NCBI GenBank assembly: GCA_918807975.1
Contig: OU964930.1
Coordinates: 16,734,372-16,798,371 of the forward strand
Length of the DNA stretch: 64,000 nucleotides
Direction of reading: 5' to 3'
DNA from: Aplidium turbinatum
Taxonomy: Eukaryota; Chordata; Ascidiacea; Aplousobranchia; Polyclinidae
The notes beneath the pieces were generated by a model. The model did not search any database. It was not told the DNA's origin and saw nothing but the letters and a program-made list of their open reading frames with translations. The translations under genes and the position numbers were made by a program. The stretch's first letter is position 1. Every line of letters starts with the position of its first letter. Of this stretch, positions 11,880 through 23,913 are shown one piece after another.

Positions 11880-13030
11880 TGGTGGAAGGATGAATAACGC
11901 AAAAAAAATGAAGGGTTGTCACCGAATCGTTCCTGAAGAGAGACATTACCGAACGTCGAAAATACTGGAAAGCAGATTCAGCTAAAGTCAAAAATCTGCC
12001 AATCAAGCAAACAGCATAATCCACCTCAGATTTCTCTAGAAAGCAGTTTTCAAAGAAAACGCCTTTGCCCTAGTCTCACTGCTTGAGTCCCTTAACAACG
12101 AACCATGAGTGTCAAGTATACACTTCAAATTGGACTTAAAGATTTGAATGCTTTTGTATTTCTCGGACTACCTGGTTGGACAGAATAAGGGAATGTTAAT
12201 TCTCAAACTTGTGTGCTTTTTAGGGCTCTCTCTGAAAAAACAGATAGTTTTCCTGGTGATATTGCAAGTGGTTCTAATGATTGGAACTTTACTTTGGTCA
12301 TTAAATGACCAAGTTTAAACAGTGAGAGGCACAGTATACAAAGAATGCATGAGGGTACGGTACTTATGAATGCTTTTTGTATGCCACTCACATGATCTGC
12401 CATTGTTGATATTATTGATCCTATTGGAGATGACATATGACATAAAATACTTGCAGAAATTGCTTCTGAGGAAACAGAATCCATCTCAACAAATCCTGTG
12501 AAACTTTCATGCACTTTGTTACCTTTCACATACTTTAAAACAATGCTGAGCTGTTCTTTTTCGGGAAATATTGCAAGACTTGTCGACTATTACAGACAAA
12601 AATGATTTGTTAGCCTCAGCAACGATTTCTTCAACAATCATAATACTGGCTGGCCGGAAATCTCATTTTGTATAGTTGAGCTAGTGTACTTGGCGTTCCC
12701 AGACATTTGAGCAAAAGACTTTGTCAAATAATCGTTCTCAGCATGAATGGGAAACTGAAGGAGCTTCATGAAATTTCCTTTGTCTTGGGAATGCCCACGG
12801 CCCACGCTAAGCGATGTAATTTGAGGCACAGAACATCACAGTCTTAACTATGGAAGTCATGGTGTTTCTATTTTCTCTCACTTGCATGGCATATCTAGTG
12901 TCCAAGCTTGCATACACATTTTGACCAGTTTCCACGCTTTTAACAAAACTTTTTGCAGCCGCAGTTGCTTCTTTAAGGTAAGCAGCCTCTCAGTGGGCAG
13001 TTAGCCTTCTCAATAATTTTCTTGAAGTCA
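11880..13030 (-). pseudogene. Decayed hAT transposase (ZMYM1/TTF-finger type)
   Basis: In order on the minus strand I read AYLKEATAAAKSFVKSVET and TSIVKTVMFCASNYIA (about 12990-12800), then GRGHSQDKGNF and MSGNAKYTSSTIQNE (12829-12638), then VHESFTGFVEMDSVSSEA and a MADHVSGIQKA block (12529-12203). This order matches the hAT family related to ZMYM1, where these blocks precede and span the first catalytic aspartates. Several frame changes separate them. No ends or duplication were found. Confidence 0.7.
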
Positions 13031-14641
13031 ATGCAATGCAAAGTCATTAGTGACTAATTGGCAAAACTATGCCTCCACTGTTTGAAGGGAACATATTAAA
13101 TGAAAAAGGTAGAAATATTCACATGTGAACTTTCTTTACAGTATGTTAAGTAGCTATTAATTATCATAAATTGGCCTACCCTGTGTGATAGTAATGTCAG
13201 TACGTCTTTTGATTGTTTAGTTTCAATTATCTTTATATTTCATGGAAACTTTTTCCTAGTACCACTTCAGAATGACCTTTCTCATTCTATTCGCAAAAAA
13301 CAAGCATTTGAAAATGCTTGTTTAGTGTGCCAAAACCTAATTTTTCTCTTTATTGCAATGTTAGAAATTTGTCAGAAACATCTGAAATTTTAAAAAGCTT
13401 GTTGTCACTTAATGCACCATAAATGTCACAGCATAATTCCCATACTATCTCATTCATTTAAACATCAACTAATTACGGCTGATTTATAATTATATGATGC
13501 CACTTATACTTGCAGATATCCAATAGCTTAAAACTCATATTTTTATCAGACAATAAGTTAGGCAAACACCCTAAAAAGGTACTTTGAAATAAGTATTTCT
13601 GGAACTCTGGCCGCCCCTGAACTGGTCTTCCAACTTTTATACCTTGAAAATGAAAAATTGTTAAAAAAAACTTGCCTGAATCGATTCAAACATATCTCTA
13701 TCTTTTTAAACAAATTATTGCAATCGGGGACAACATTCAATTGCAGTACAAAGCCAAACATGGCAGATGTTGTTTTGTAACATTTTCGCTGCAAGATTAT
13801 TACATTATTTAAACGTAATTGTCCCAAAGCAGTAGTATTACTTGCCCCTGCGAATGCCATCGGCGTCCTTTGTTTCTTTCTTTTTGACGCCACTTTTTCT
13901 AGCTCAACGTTTTGGCTGCCATCTTGAATGATTGAATGGTGAGAGCAGTTGTGTACAGAAAAATTCAGTTGGTTTGTATCACGTATTTGTGTTTTTTGAG
14001 GTGTTTATTTTTAAGTGTTTGCATTTTTCGTAATGAAGAACTTACTATTGAGAATTTAGCATTTGCAAGTAGACACATTATTACTATAATCTTCCTTAAG
14101 TAGTGTGTTTCAGAAGTCCAGTTTTTCACAGTTGCTTCAGGTTATTTAGCTCTAATCATAGAGTAAAAAGCTGAATATAACCTTAATTTTACAAGTTCTA
14201 CGTTCACTGCTTAGGCATGTTTATTGTTAGATAATTAAACTGCAGGGTATTTTCTTGTTTTTATATTGTCAAACAATCGTTTTACATCATATTGGTTGCA
14301 AAACCATGTAAATGTGCCATAATGCAGATGCAATCAGTTAACTGCATGGCCTACTCCTTAAAGGTATCAACCATTTAAATTAGGTGTCATTGTTATTATA
14401 CAACCGTTTGAATAAAGTTCAACATGTTTCCCTTGCAAGGAAATTTTTTGTGATTGAAATAGGCTAGTCTACAGTGCAGCCTACAATTTCATGTGCGGAT
14501 GCAGACGAAATTAGCTAATCGTGTAGGCTTTGGTCCCCTATCTGCCAGACAATTCAATACGATTATTCAGTTGATGTGTTGCGAAAGTTTGTATTAGGAA
14601 GTGTTAAAAACAATCATTTAAAAAATGTAAACATCTAATAT
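13031..14641. other. Stretch without a recognisable gene
   Basis: A minus-strand frame at 13558-13893 starts on GTG and resembles nothing I know. Around 13905-13930 the minus strand has CAAGATGGCAGCC, like a YY1-type promoter element, but the frame it opens closes after six codons. Otherwise only AT-rich spacer. Confidence 0.4.
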
Positions 14642-15205
14642 CAGAGTTCGATCTTAATGCTAGTTCTCTAGCCAATGGCTAGTAAAAATTTGCGCGGACT
14701 AGTAGAAATGTTGCAGTACCGGTACTAGTCCGATTGGCTAGTGAAAATATTCGCCGGTGAAAAGGTATGGTTTAAAAAATGGCGATTGGCGATTTACAAA
14801 ACGTACTACAGATGTGCACAATGTATAATTAAAACATATTTAAACAATATATTAAAAAATATATTATAACATAAATAAAAATATATTAAAACATGAATAA
14901 ATATTAAGCAGTTAAGCACACACCGCATGCCACATTTATTTTTTATGTTTTAAAATTGCATTTTTTGCGTTTGTAGTACGAGAAGGTGTTTTTGTGCGTA
15001 TTGTTGCTCTCTTGTGCGTACTGAAATCTGAAAGCCTTTACTTTAGTTAGTTCTAGTCTAAGCCAAAATATTTATCTTATTCTGTCATCAGACAAGTGAA
15101 AAGTCAGTAAACTGGTCGGACTAGTGAAAAATCCTGCGGGCTAGTGAAAATGGGGAGCAACTAGTCCGCTGGACTAGTGAAAAAAAAAGTTAAGATCGAC
15201 CCCTG
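14642..15205. mobile_element. hAT-type MITE, 5-bp duplication (sister of 17426-18408)
   Basis: The ends are CAGAGTTCGATCTTAA and, inverted, CAGGGGTCGATCTTAAC. The 5-bp duplication AATAT flanks it (14637-14641, 15206-15210). Both ends carry repeated CTAGTCCG/CACTAGCC motifs. No coding region. A 5-bp duplication with CAGGG-type ends is known for the hAT5 lineage; that assignment is inference. Confidence 0.75.
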
Positions 15206-15915
15206 AATATAGTGTTAGGCTTCAAAAAATTATTTGCTTTCAGATTAGTTTGAACCATACCGGTCCGGTAGCCTAGTGACCTACATATGCAGGCCTTGTG
15301 AACTGGAGGTCGATGTAGTTTTTTTTAGCATTATTTTTCACCTTTTTACATGGGTACCTTGTAATACCCATTGTCAGTGTTGCAGGATGTTTTTGTCTAA
15401 AAGTAATATTCTATTGAAGTTGATCGATAATAGGAAATCAATGATCTCATAACCTGCAATCGGAGAGCAAAACTAGCCAGTTTAAAATGGCAAAACACAC
15501 GTATCTGACAAGTTCCCTTAAAAATTATTCATGAATTAACAGACATTTTTAAGGGTTGTCGGATCATAGTCTTAAAGTCTTTTCAAACATGAGTAATGAA
15601 GTTAAGAGTTTTTTAATTTTCTTGAATTTGAGAATATCTCTTTTTTAAACCGGGTAATTTTCCGTTTGTCATAAGAGGATGTGACCAATGACCATGTTTG
15701 CCGAACGACGCATCACATTTTTGCTTTCAACAACTTAGAAATTCAATAGTTTTATTCAACTTTTAACGTTCGCGCTTTGTCGCTTCTACCTTTTTCTTGA
15801 CCTTTGGTATGTTGACATGTATTGTTGTTGATATGATGGTCAGAAATAAAAAACAACTGAACTGAATCAGCGGCGTGTCTGATGTTTCTTGGGCTGGTAT
15901 CCCCTAGGCCTAGGG
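15206..15915. other. Spacer with a copy of a 120-base dispersed repeat
   Basis: Bases 15762-15862 (TTAACGTTCGCG through AACAACTGAACTG) are a third copy of the tandem unit at 20681-20910. Around 15640-15700 a segment matches, inverted, 22150-22240. No gene seen. Confidence 0.5.
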
Positions 15916-16765
15916 TAGGGTGTTTCATTTGCTCCCTTTATTTGAATTTTGATCTGTCCCTAAGTCAATTCTGTTCCATTTGGGAAAAAAATAACCTGGA
16001 AATAATTTTTAATTTCATGGCCCCCCGTTTACCCCCCCCACCGCGACTCCGAAATTTCTGCCTACTCCAATCGCCATAACTCAAAAACCACTTTAGATAG
16101 ACATGGGTTGTTGGGTATCAAAGTTATTGCCATACCCCACTTTAATTCAAAAATGCTGTCAAAATAACAATCTGAGCAAGAAAAAATTTTTTTTTCATTT
16201 TTGCACAACATAAGAAAAGCAGTTGGCATGAATTTTGAATAGCCAAACATAAGATGTGAACAACCAAACATAAGTGGCAACTGACACAACACCAAAATTA
16301 ATCACATGAAACAATGTTATCAAAAATCATCTATGAAGTAATAGGACATCACAATAAGTAATAGCACAGCAGGGGCTCACACAACCTCCATTAAGCAGGC
16401 AGCAACATGGTGTGTTGTGCTTAGCGCATTGGTCTTTGCACCAAAGAGTGTTTACATTAATTTCAGCTACTGAAACCACTGTGTTGCGGTTTTCTTGTGC
16501 AAGAAAGATCAAAATGATTGCCTCCATCCAGTAATGGGTAGTTAAAATAAATTCCAGTCATACTCATGTAAGTCACTGGAAACAGTGTATTACAGGCAAC
16601 TCCAAAGCGAGTGCTGCAAAAATTGCCTACTATTTGCTGTGCTTCAATGATGTTTTTCCGTCCTGGAGGATAAAAATTCAATGATGACAACACAAGTGGG
16701 ACATGAATCATGAATAGTAACACAGCAACAGCTAACGCTCATTGAGTAGGACATGGATAGGATGC

Positions 16766-16904
16766 TAAGGCCCGTATTCTAAGATCCAACTTGAGTTCAA
16801 GCTGAAACACAAGTTGGACTTGGGGTATGGTATACCAAATACATGGATCAAGTCAAACTTGGGTTTCAGCTTGAACTCAAGCTGGATCTTAGAATACGGG
16901 CTTA
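16766..16904. repeat. Near-perfect palindrome of about 139 bases
   Basis: TAAGGCCCGTATTCTAAGAT is mirrored by ATCTTAGAATACGGGCTTA around a centre near 16835. A degraded partner is at 19058-19148 in the other arm. It is either an old palindromic MITE carried inside the TIR or part of the TIR itself. Confidence 0.7.
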
Positions 16905-17425
16905 AGTTATCTATAATCCTGCAAATAGTTACATTTTTTCAAAAACTGAAAGTACGATTAGTATCTAAGCCAGTTGGTTGACATATTATCATGATTGATG
17001 ATGCATGCATATAATCGTCAAAGAGGCAGTTGGGCATCATCAACAGTGGGTGCTTCTTTTGCGAAGGAATGGTTGACACTTTCTGTGTTTTTCTGCCACT
17101 TGCAGGGTGTCTTGGTAGTGGTCTTCGCTGTGAGAAGATCCCAAGAAGTCTGAGCTTAATTTTATATACCTTTCAGCACAGTCATTAATTACATTGCTTC
17201 CTAGGACATTTACCAGGTTTTCTTTTAAGATGCTGTTATCATGCCATTCATTAACAGGCAGGTGCAAAAATTCATGGTTCAGGTTTAACAAGTTGATAAA
17301 ATAGCATGAATCTTGTCCAACTAAATCACCAAGCCTTGTTGATGGCCCAAAGTGTTGTGAAAATTTTGGTTTTTCAAACGCAGATCCATGTCGCTGTTTT
17401 GAGATGGCTGAGTGTGTATCAATGC

Positions 17426-18408
17426 CAGGGGTCGATCTTAACTTTTTTTTTTACTAGCCCGCCGGACTAGTTGCTCTCCGTTTTCACTAGTCCGACCAGT
17501 TTACTGACTTTTCACTCGTCTGATGACGTATTAACAATAGCGATAACTACCCAGCTAACACCCAGCGTTAGACACTTTGTAGTAACGTTGAATCAGCATT
17601 TGATCATGATATATCAACAAAAAAACGTTAATTTTGCTAACTGCTGCTTGCTGGGATGCTGGCTTCGTGCTGGCGACCTGTAGGGTTGCCAACCTGTCTT
17701 CACCAAAAAAAAGCCAGACCTAGTCACAAAAAAAGCCAGCAAAAAATAGCTGAAAAAGCCAATTAGTATTCATTAAACATACACATATAAAAAGTGTACA
17801 ACCAAATAGTGTCCCACCGAACTTTGACTTCAGCGACAACGCAGAAACATAGTTAATGAAAAGACAAACAACTAGAAAATTTTCTAGTTTCGGCTTCAAA
17901 ACAAAATTCGGTCGGACACTACAACCAAATATAAGGTAGAAATTGCTGCTCGAATTGGCACAGACCGAATTTTTTCCTAAAAAAATCGCAAGACAAAAAA
18001 TCGATGAAACATGAAAAAAAGCCAGAAAAAGCCTAATTTTTCTGGCTTTTTCTATTTAAAAAAAATAAGCCAAGCGAGTTGAAAAACAGCCAGATTCTCA
18101 AAATCTGGCTTCAAAAAAGCCAAATTGGCAACTCTGGCGACCTGGCGTGCGAAAATGCGAGAAAAAAGTAGTCACGTGCTCAGTTGACCGACTTTGCAGC
18201 CTCCTTTGTGCAATTTCGCTTCTGGCAAGCAAATTTCTGCAGTATTTCAGAGTGAGAGTGACGTCGCCAATCGCCATTTTGTAAACCAAAACTTTTCACC
18301 GGCGAATATTTTCACTAGCCAATCGGACTAGTACTGCAACATTTCTACTAGTCCGCGCAAATTTTCACTAGCCATTGGCTAGCGGACTACCGCTAAGATC
18401 GAACCCTG
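17426..18408. mobile_element. hAT-type MITE, 5-bp duplication, holding another MITE
   Basis: The ends are CAGGGGTCGATCTTAAC and its relative GCTAAGATCGAACCCTG. AATGC is duplicated at 17421-17425 and 18409-18413. Its arms match 14642-15205 in inverted order. The extra length is mostly the insertion at 17681-18136. Confidence 0.8.
17681..18136. mobile_element. Small hAT-type MITE (GTTGCC ends)
   Basis: The ends are TAGGGTTGCCAA and TTGGCAACTCTG. A perfect 8-bp duplication GCGACCTG lies at 17673-17680 and 18137-18144. The inside is A-rich with repeated AAAAAAGCCAG and a short CTAGAAAATTTTCTAG palindrome. Non-coding. Confidence 0.85.
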
Positions 18409-19352
18409 AATGCATTGTAGCATTCGACCAGCAATAAACCAAGTTTCTTTAACAGGGGTGTGTTCTCTGAATAGAGAAAGAGAAATCATTTCCTCTGTCA
18501 AGTACCAAAGGTGTCTCTTTAATGCCTTCAGAGCAATACAGTTATTGATGTTGTTGTAAGTGAACAGCATCTTGTAAAACTTTAGATCGTTCCATGGAGC
18601 ATCAGTGGGCGATGAACATGTCAACCATCACTGAGAATACACATGACATGAGTGACGAAGTTGACAAAGCCTCTTATCTTTGAGGTTTGTTGAGTGGTAG
18701 TAACAGTGCCAAGTGGAAGCTCTCCAATGTACTTTCCCAGAAGATATATCTTAATGGAGTAAATCAGCTTTGCCGTCCATCTGGCTTTATGCAAAGCTCC
18801 TGGGTTTTTGAAGGTTATTGGATTTTGCAGTGAATTTTCCAGGAAAATACGACAGAGTTCAATAAACTCTAACTAATCACCCCTCTGGCAACTATGCTGA
18901 GCAGAACAGCGTAACATCAGGATATTTGGTAATTTCAAATTTTAGATCATTAAAAATTTGAGACAGAGTGGCTTCCCCTATACTATGGTGTCTACAGGCA
19001 GGCTACAAGGGACGCTGCAGACTATCTTGATACATGCTGCTGAATACATCAGAAAGTTGGACTTGGGTTATGGTATACCAAATACATGGACCAAGCCAAA
19101 CTTGAGTTTCAGTTTGAACTCAAGTTGGATCTTAGAATATGGGCCTTAGTATCCCATCCATGACCTACTTAATCAGCATTAGCTGTTGCTGTGTTACTAT
19201 TCATGATTCATGTCCCACTTGCATTGTTGTCATTGAATTTTTATCCTCCAGGATGGAAAAACATAATTGAAGCACAGCACATAGTAGGCAATTTTTGCAG
19301 CACTCGCTTTGGAGTTGCCTGCAATACACTGTTTCCAGTGACTTACATTAGT

Positions 19353-21158
19353 GGGTCTGCTACTATTCGGCGAGTCCGATTCGGCGAGTCCGATTCGACT
19401 AGTCCGATTCGGCGAGTTCCCTATTCGGCGAGAGCCTTTTTCGGCGAGTGCCCTATTCGGCGAGTTTTTGAAAGGAAATTATCGGGTACCGTAGCCTAGT
19501 TATCCCGACCAGCAAAAATTTGTTCCAAGAACACAGTTCATTTTTACATTGCAGTAACAGAATGAAAAGGCTAACCAAATGTGTGGCCTATCGTGTTAAC
19601 GTCGCTAAACGTTGAAATCGTGTAGAAAAGGGAGCTTTTGCTGACTAGGTTACTTTGAAACTTTCACAGAAGCCTTTCGATTTGTTCCAAGAACCCAGTT
19701 AGCCTAACAGTTCATTTTTACATTGTAGTAACAGAATGAAAAGGCTAACCAAATGTGTGGCCTACAGCTTGGATTGAAAGGAAATTATCGGGTACCGTAG
19801 CCTAGTTATCCCGACCAGCAAAAATTGCCGTTTTTACATCGTTTTAACGTCGCTAAATGTTGAAATCGTGTAGAAAAGAGAACTTTGCTGACTAGGATAC
19901 GTTGTGTTGTAAAATTACGTTTAGTCTACATTATGTTCCTACGTTCTGGTTTCCTTGCCTAGAGCGCTTCACGTTGATTGTTTTCTCAGTTCGCGTTCAG
20001 TTCTCAATTCAGCGTTCAGTTCTCAGTTTTCTTATTGTGTGAAACAGATCTACTTTGTTCGCTTTATATTTGTGTTTTGTAGGTACACTTCGTTTCTTAG
20101 TTTTTTAAAACTCAATAAATGGATGTTATACGTTGAAGCTGAGAAACATTCACAAAAGCCCCAAGATTTGTTCCAAGAACCAATTTAGCATAACATTTGA
20201 TTTGTACATTGATTCAACGTCTGAATACATTATCTTAAAAATGCAACGTATCGTAGGGCTTCTGTGAATGTTTCTCAGTTTCAACGTATCCTAGTCAGCA
20301 AAGTTCTCTTTTCTATACGATTTCAACGTTTAGCGACGTTAAAACGATAGGCCACACATTTGGTTAGCCTTTTCATTCTGTTACTACAATGTAAAAATGA
20401 ACTGTTAGGCTAACTGGGTTCTTGGAACAAATTTTTGCTGGTCGGGATAACTAGGCTACGGTACCCGATAACTTCCTTTCAATCTAAGCTGTAGGTCACA
20501 CATTTGTTGATCTAAACTAATCATTTTAACTATTCAAAAGTACTGACTTATAGACATAAACATGATTTTTTTTTGTAACATTTTCTTGGTTTTATTTTTC
20601 TTTCATATCTTAAATTTTTCTGAAGGTGTTGCGACCGTGCCAAATTTTTTTCAACTCAATAACTTACTTCGGTCACAATCACGTTTTAACGTTCGCGTTT
20701 TGTCGCTTCTACCTTTTTCTACACCTTTGCTATGTTGACGTGAATTGTTTTTGACATCATGATCAGAAATAAAAACAACTGAACTGACATGACGAATTCA
20801 AGCACGTTTTAACGTTCGCGTTTTGTCGCTTCTACCTTTGCTATGTTGACGTGTATTGTTTTTGATAGGATGGTCAAAAATAAAAATAACTGAACTGACA
20901 TGACGAATTTTAATTTAATAGTTCAAACATTTTATTTTTATTCCTTTCTGCACGATTTCAACGTTTAGCGACGTTAAAACGATGTAAAAACGGCAATTGT
21001 AATTAGGCTACGGTACCCGATAATTTCCTTTTAAAAATTTCAAAAACTCGCCGAATAGGGCACTCGCCGAAAAAGGCTCTCGCCGAATAGGGAACTCGCC
21101 GAATCGGACTAGTCGAATCGGACTCGCCGAATCGGACTCGCCGAAACGGGCCATTCCG
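19353..21158. mobile_element. Long foldback element, CGGAATGGCCCG...GCAGACCC family (largest copy)
   Basis: In reverse orientation it begins CGGAATGGCCCG and ends GCAGACCC. A perfect 9-bp duplication TACATTAGT lies at 19344-19352 and 21159-21167. Both ends carry tandem CGGCGAGTCCGATT-type units. The body is a large hairpin centred near 20.24 kb, and blocks such as AGGCTAACCAAATGTGTGG recur at about 19571, 19741 and, inverted, 20360. It holds a tandem pair of about 123-base units (20681-20910). No transposase. Confidence 0.85.
20681..20918. repeat. Tandem pair of an about 123-base unit
   Basis: Each unit runs from ACGTTTTAACGTTCGCG to CTGACATGACGAATT. Units start near 20681 and 20804, and the second is slightly shorter. 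A further copy is at 15762-15862. Confidence 0.7.
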
Positions 21159-21831
21159 TACATTAGTATTATGACTGGAATTTATTTTAACTACCCACTA
21201 CTGGATGGAGGCAATCATTTTGACCTTTCGTGCTCAAGAAAACAGCAACACAGTGGTTTCAGTAGCTGAAATTAATGTAAACACTCTTTGGTGCGAAAAC
21301 CAATGCGCTAAGCACAACACACCCTGTTGCTGCCTGCTTAATGGAGGTTGTGTGAGCCCCTGCTGTGTTATTACTTATTGTGATGTCCTATTACTTCATA
21401 GATGGTTTTTGATAATATTGTGTCATGTGATTAATTTTGGTGTTGTGTCAGTTGCCACTTATGTTTGGTTGTTCACATCGTATGTTTGGCTATTCAAAAT
21501 TCATGCCAACTGCTTTTCTTATGTTGTGCAAAAATGAAAAAAAAATTTTTTTTGCTCAGATTGTTATTTTGACAGCATTTTTGAATTAAAGTGGGGTATG
21601 GCAATAACTTTGATACCCAACAACCCATGTCTATCTAAAGTGGTTTTTGAGTTATGGCGATTGGAGTAGGCAGAAATTTCGGAGTCGCGGTGGGGGGGGT
21701 AAACGGGGGGCCATGAAATTAAAAATTATTTCCAGGTTATTTTTTTCCCAAATGGAACAGAATTGACTTAGGGACAGATCAAAATTCAAATAAAGGGAGC
21801 AAATGAAACACCCTAGGCCTAGGGTATGAGT

Positions 21832-22060
21832 TTTGGCTCCGTTGGTTAGCGCGTGACTTCTGAAACGAAGAAGCTTCAAGATCAAGTGGCGCTGATTCGA
21901 CCCTTGGGGTGTGCGCTTGAGCAACGCACGTTAAGGACTGCTAATCTCGATGACCGGGCCTGCGTCAAGGATTCAAAGCCTCTACAAGTATGCGAAACTG
22001 CCAGGATTAAGCTCTGCAAGAAGCTTCCCCAGTCTGAGGATAAAGATTCAATCAATCAAC
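21832..22060 (+). mobile_element. tRNA-derived SINE with AATCAATCAA-type tail
   Basis: A tRNA-like head (GGCTCCGTTGGTTAGCGCG, then GATTCGACCCTTGG as a weak B box) is followed by an unrelated body and a tail GATAAAGATTCAATCAATCAA. It lies just beyond the right flank of the transposon at 15916-21815. Confidence 0.6.
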
Positions 22061-23093
22061 TTTGGTACCCAGAAGCATTTTACTTCAAACTAAATTGCCT
22101 GCTAAAAAACTCTGCCTAAAAGTAAACATGTAATGCGTTGTTTGGCAAACACGGTCACATCCTCTTATGACGAACGGAAAATTATCTAGAGAAATTCTCA
22201 AATTCCAGAAAATTAAAAAACTCTAACTTTATTACTCATATTTGAAAAGACATAAAAAATTGGGTTGTAGGCTGCTCAAATTAAAAATTGACCACAAAAA
22301 TGCAGCAGCCTAACGATTGAGTCATATCGCGTCAAAAGTTAGTTAAAAATAAAAAGAACGCTTCTGTGTAGTATCGAACTTATTCCATCTGGAACACCAA
22401 CCGGAGACATATCCCACCAGGGTGGCCCCTTTTGAGGCAGTTTTTTCATTTCAACTTGCCTGGGTGATAGATTTTTGCCTTGGCCCAAAATATTAGTAAA
22501 TCCAAAATTTTTTTGAAATCTGACCCTGTTTAGACCCTGCCCCAACACCATTTTTAAATCGAGCCCCCTAAATCACGTTTTTAATGATAAAATTAGTACT
22601 ATTTGAGCTAGATATATGTTGTTGGTATTCATTTTTATTGATTTTCGGAAAGAAAGACACTTGCATGCCTTAATTCAAGATTTGAACAACTTTTTTATTG
22701 ATTCATTTTATAGTACCGGTATCAATGTAAATGCTTCTTAAATTGACCGATGAAGTGATATGATTTTTTTCTGAGAGTTAGGAAAAAGACAAAGTGATGA
22801 AAGCACTACTAAATTATTGACCAAGAAGTAACAGCACATCGCATTTCACACAATAGAATCTATGTTTGCTTGGATTTTCTGGTAACACGATACTTTTTCC
22901 TGATCCATGGCTTTTTTCTTCCCTCCATGATGCACAAAGCTTTCCCGATTTGTCGTTTTTGCTCCGCTATCTGCCCAGTTGCTCTTGTCAGTTTAACTCT
23001 ATGTTTTACAGATTGAGTGTGACTTGGATAGTTTAGATGAAAAAGATGTTCCACAAATTGCTGAATGTTAATGCATGATTTGGTCAGGGGAGG

Positions 23094-23325
23094 CTTGTTT
23101 GTTTGATGTATCCAGGCTTAGGCCTACAGTCCTACACGGATGGCTGAAGATTTAGATTTTAGATTAAGTGGACAGGAAGTCAAGGAAGCCAATCTTCGTG
23201 TCCACCTTCAGGCATGCCTTTAAGTGTCCTGCCAGAGACACAGCCGCATGCTCTTGGGCGGTGTCGAACCGACAGCCTTTCGATTGCCGTCCCAGGGCTC
23301 TCTTTCTACTCGGCTATGCAGCCGA
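23094..23325 (-). mobile_element. tRNA-derived SINE, minus strand
   Basis: Read on the minus strand, it has an A-box-like TAGCCGAGTAG and a B box GGTTCGACACC in its first 80 bases. The 9-bp duplication CAGGGGAGG lies at 23085-23093 and 23326-23334. The empty site is preserved in the other arm near 29593-29605, confirming the boundaries. Confidence 0.85.
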
Positions 23326-23557
23326 CAGGGGAGGTTCATTCAAGAGAATGATTCCTTTTTTGTTTGAGAGGTAGGATATTGTGGAGTACCCACTGCCACA
23401 TATGGTTATCATTTCTGTACTGTATAAGATGTTGCCTCAAAATTTAATTTGGGAAGGTGAAACTCTTGCACTGTAGAGTGTAGAATTTATGATTGACTTT
23501 CATCATTGGTGGTGCGCCTAATCCTAGAGATTAGTTTGAATGCACTAGCTTGTGATG

Positions 23558-23913
23558 GGAAGAACGCTTCTTCTTCACATGTCCTACCCCTAGCACCTGC
23601 TGGTTTTGTTGGCTCTTTTCTTTCCACAAAAATAAGTGTTAAACTGACTGGTAAAGCGGCGGTTGATTACCCAAGTGGCAAGGATATGGTGCAATACTGA
23701 ATGATGAGCCCAGCCTTATGGGCGAAACACGTGTCTATTGCTGTCAATTCTTAATACAAATCGGCTGCCCAGAAACTTATCGTTTATTGTAGGTCTGAAT
23801 GGCTAGCGTGGAAGCTACACCGTTGTGGTTAGCAAATCGCAACTGCTGCTCGCTGTACTAGTGAGTGCTCAGCCTTGTGCTGACGGCCGGAAGAACGCTT
23901 CTTCTTCACATGT
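23558..23913. repeat. Insert bounded by 24-base direct repeats
   Basis: GGAAGAACGCTTCTTCTTCA occurs at about 23559 and again at about 23890. The opposite arm near 29380 reads straight across, so the segment between is either an insertion with a long duplication or a local duplication. Confidence 0.5.

Larger units (their letters stand above)
17040..18950 (-). pseudogene. Transposase of the TAGGGTG family, broken and split by a MITE
   Basis: On the minus strand, about 18950-18640 gives GALHKARWTAKLIYSIK, 18624-18409 gives DAPWNDLKFYKMLF and HLWYLTEEMISLSLF, and 17425-17040 gives the C-terminal part with VINDCAERYIKLSSDFLGS. The same blocks, in the same order, are in the open frame at 33389-34657 (GAIHKARWMAKVIY, APWADLKLMKTL, HLWYLTEEMIPLSLF, VNDCSARGVKLATDF). 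The MITE at 17426-18408 lies between the middle and last blocks. Besides that insertion it has several stops and shifts. Confidence 0.8.
15916..21815 (-). mobile_element. Large TAGGGTG-ended transposon with about 1-kb TIRs, interrupted by three other elements
   Basis: The left end starts TAGGGTGTTTCATTTGC and the right end is its complement. The flanks GGCCTAGGG at 15907-15915 and 21816-21824 are identical over 9 bases (8 of these could be the true duplication). The left arm runs to about 16905; the right arm is 21168-21815 plus about 19055-19352, split by the insertion at 19353-21158. The interior holds a decayed minus-strand transposase, itself split by 17426-18408. Each arm also includes a palindromic segment (16766-16904 and part of it at 19058-19148). 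Confidence 0.82.

Noticed and set aside
13558-13893. Minus-strand 111-codon frame as a host gene
   Set aside because: It starts on GTG, shows no known domain and has no flanking exon with matching phase.
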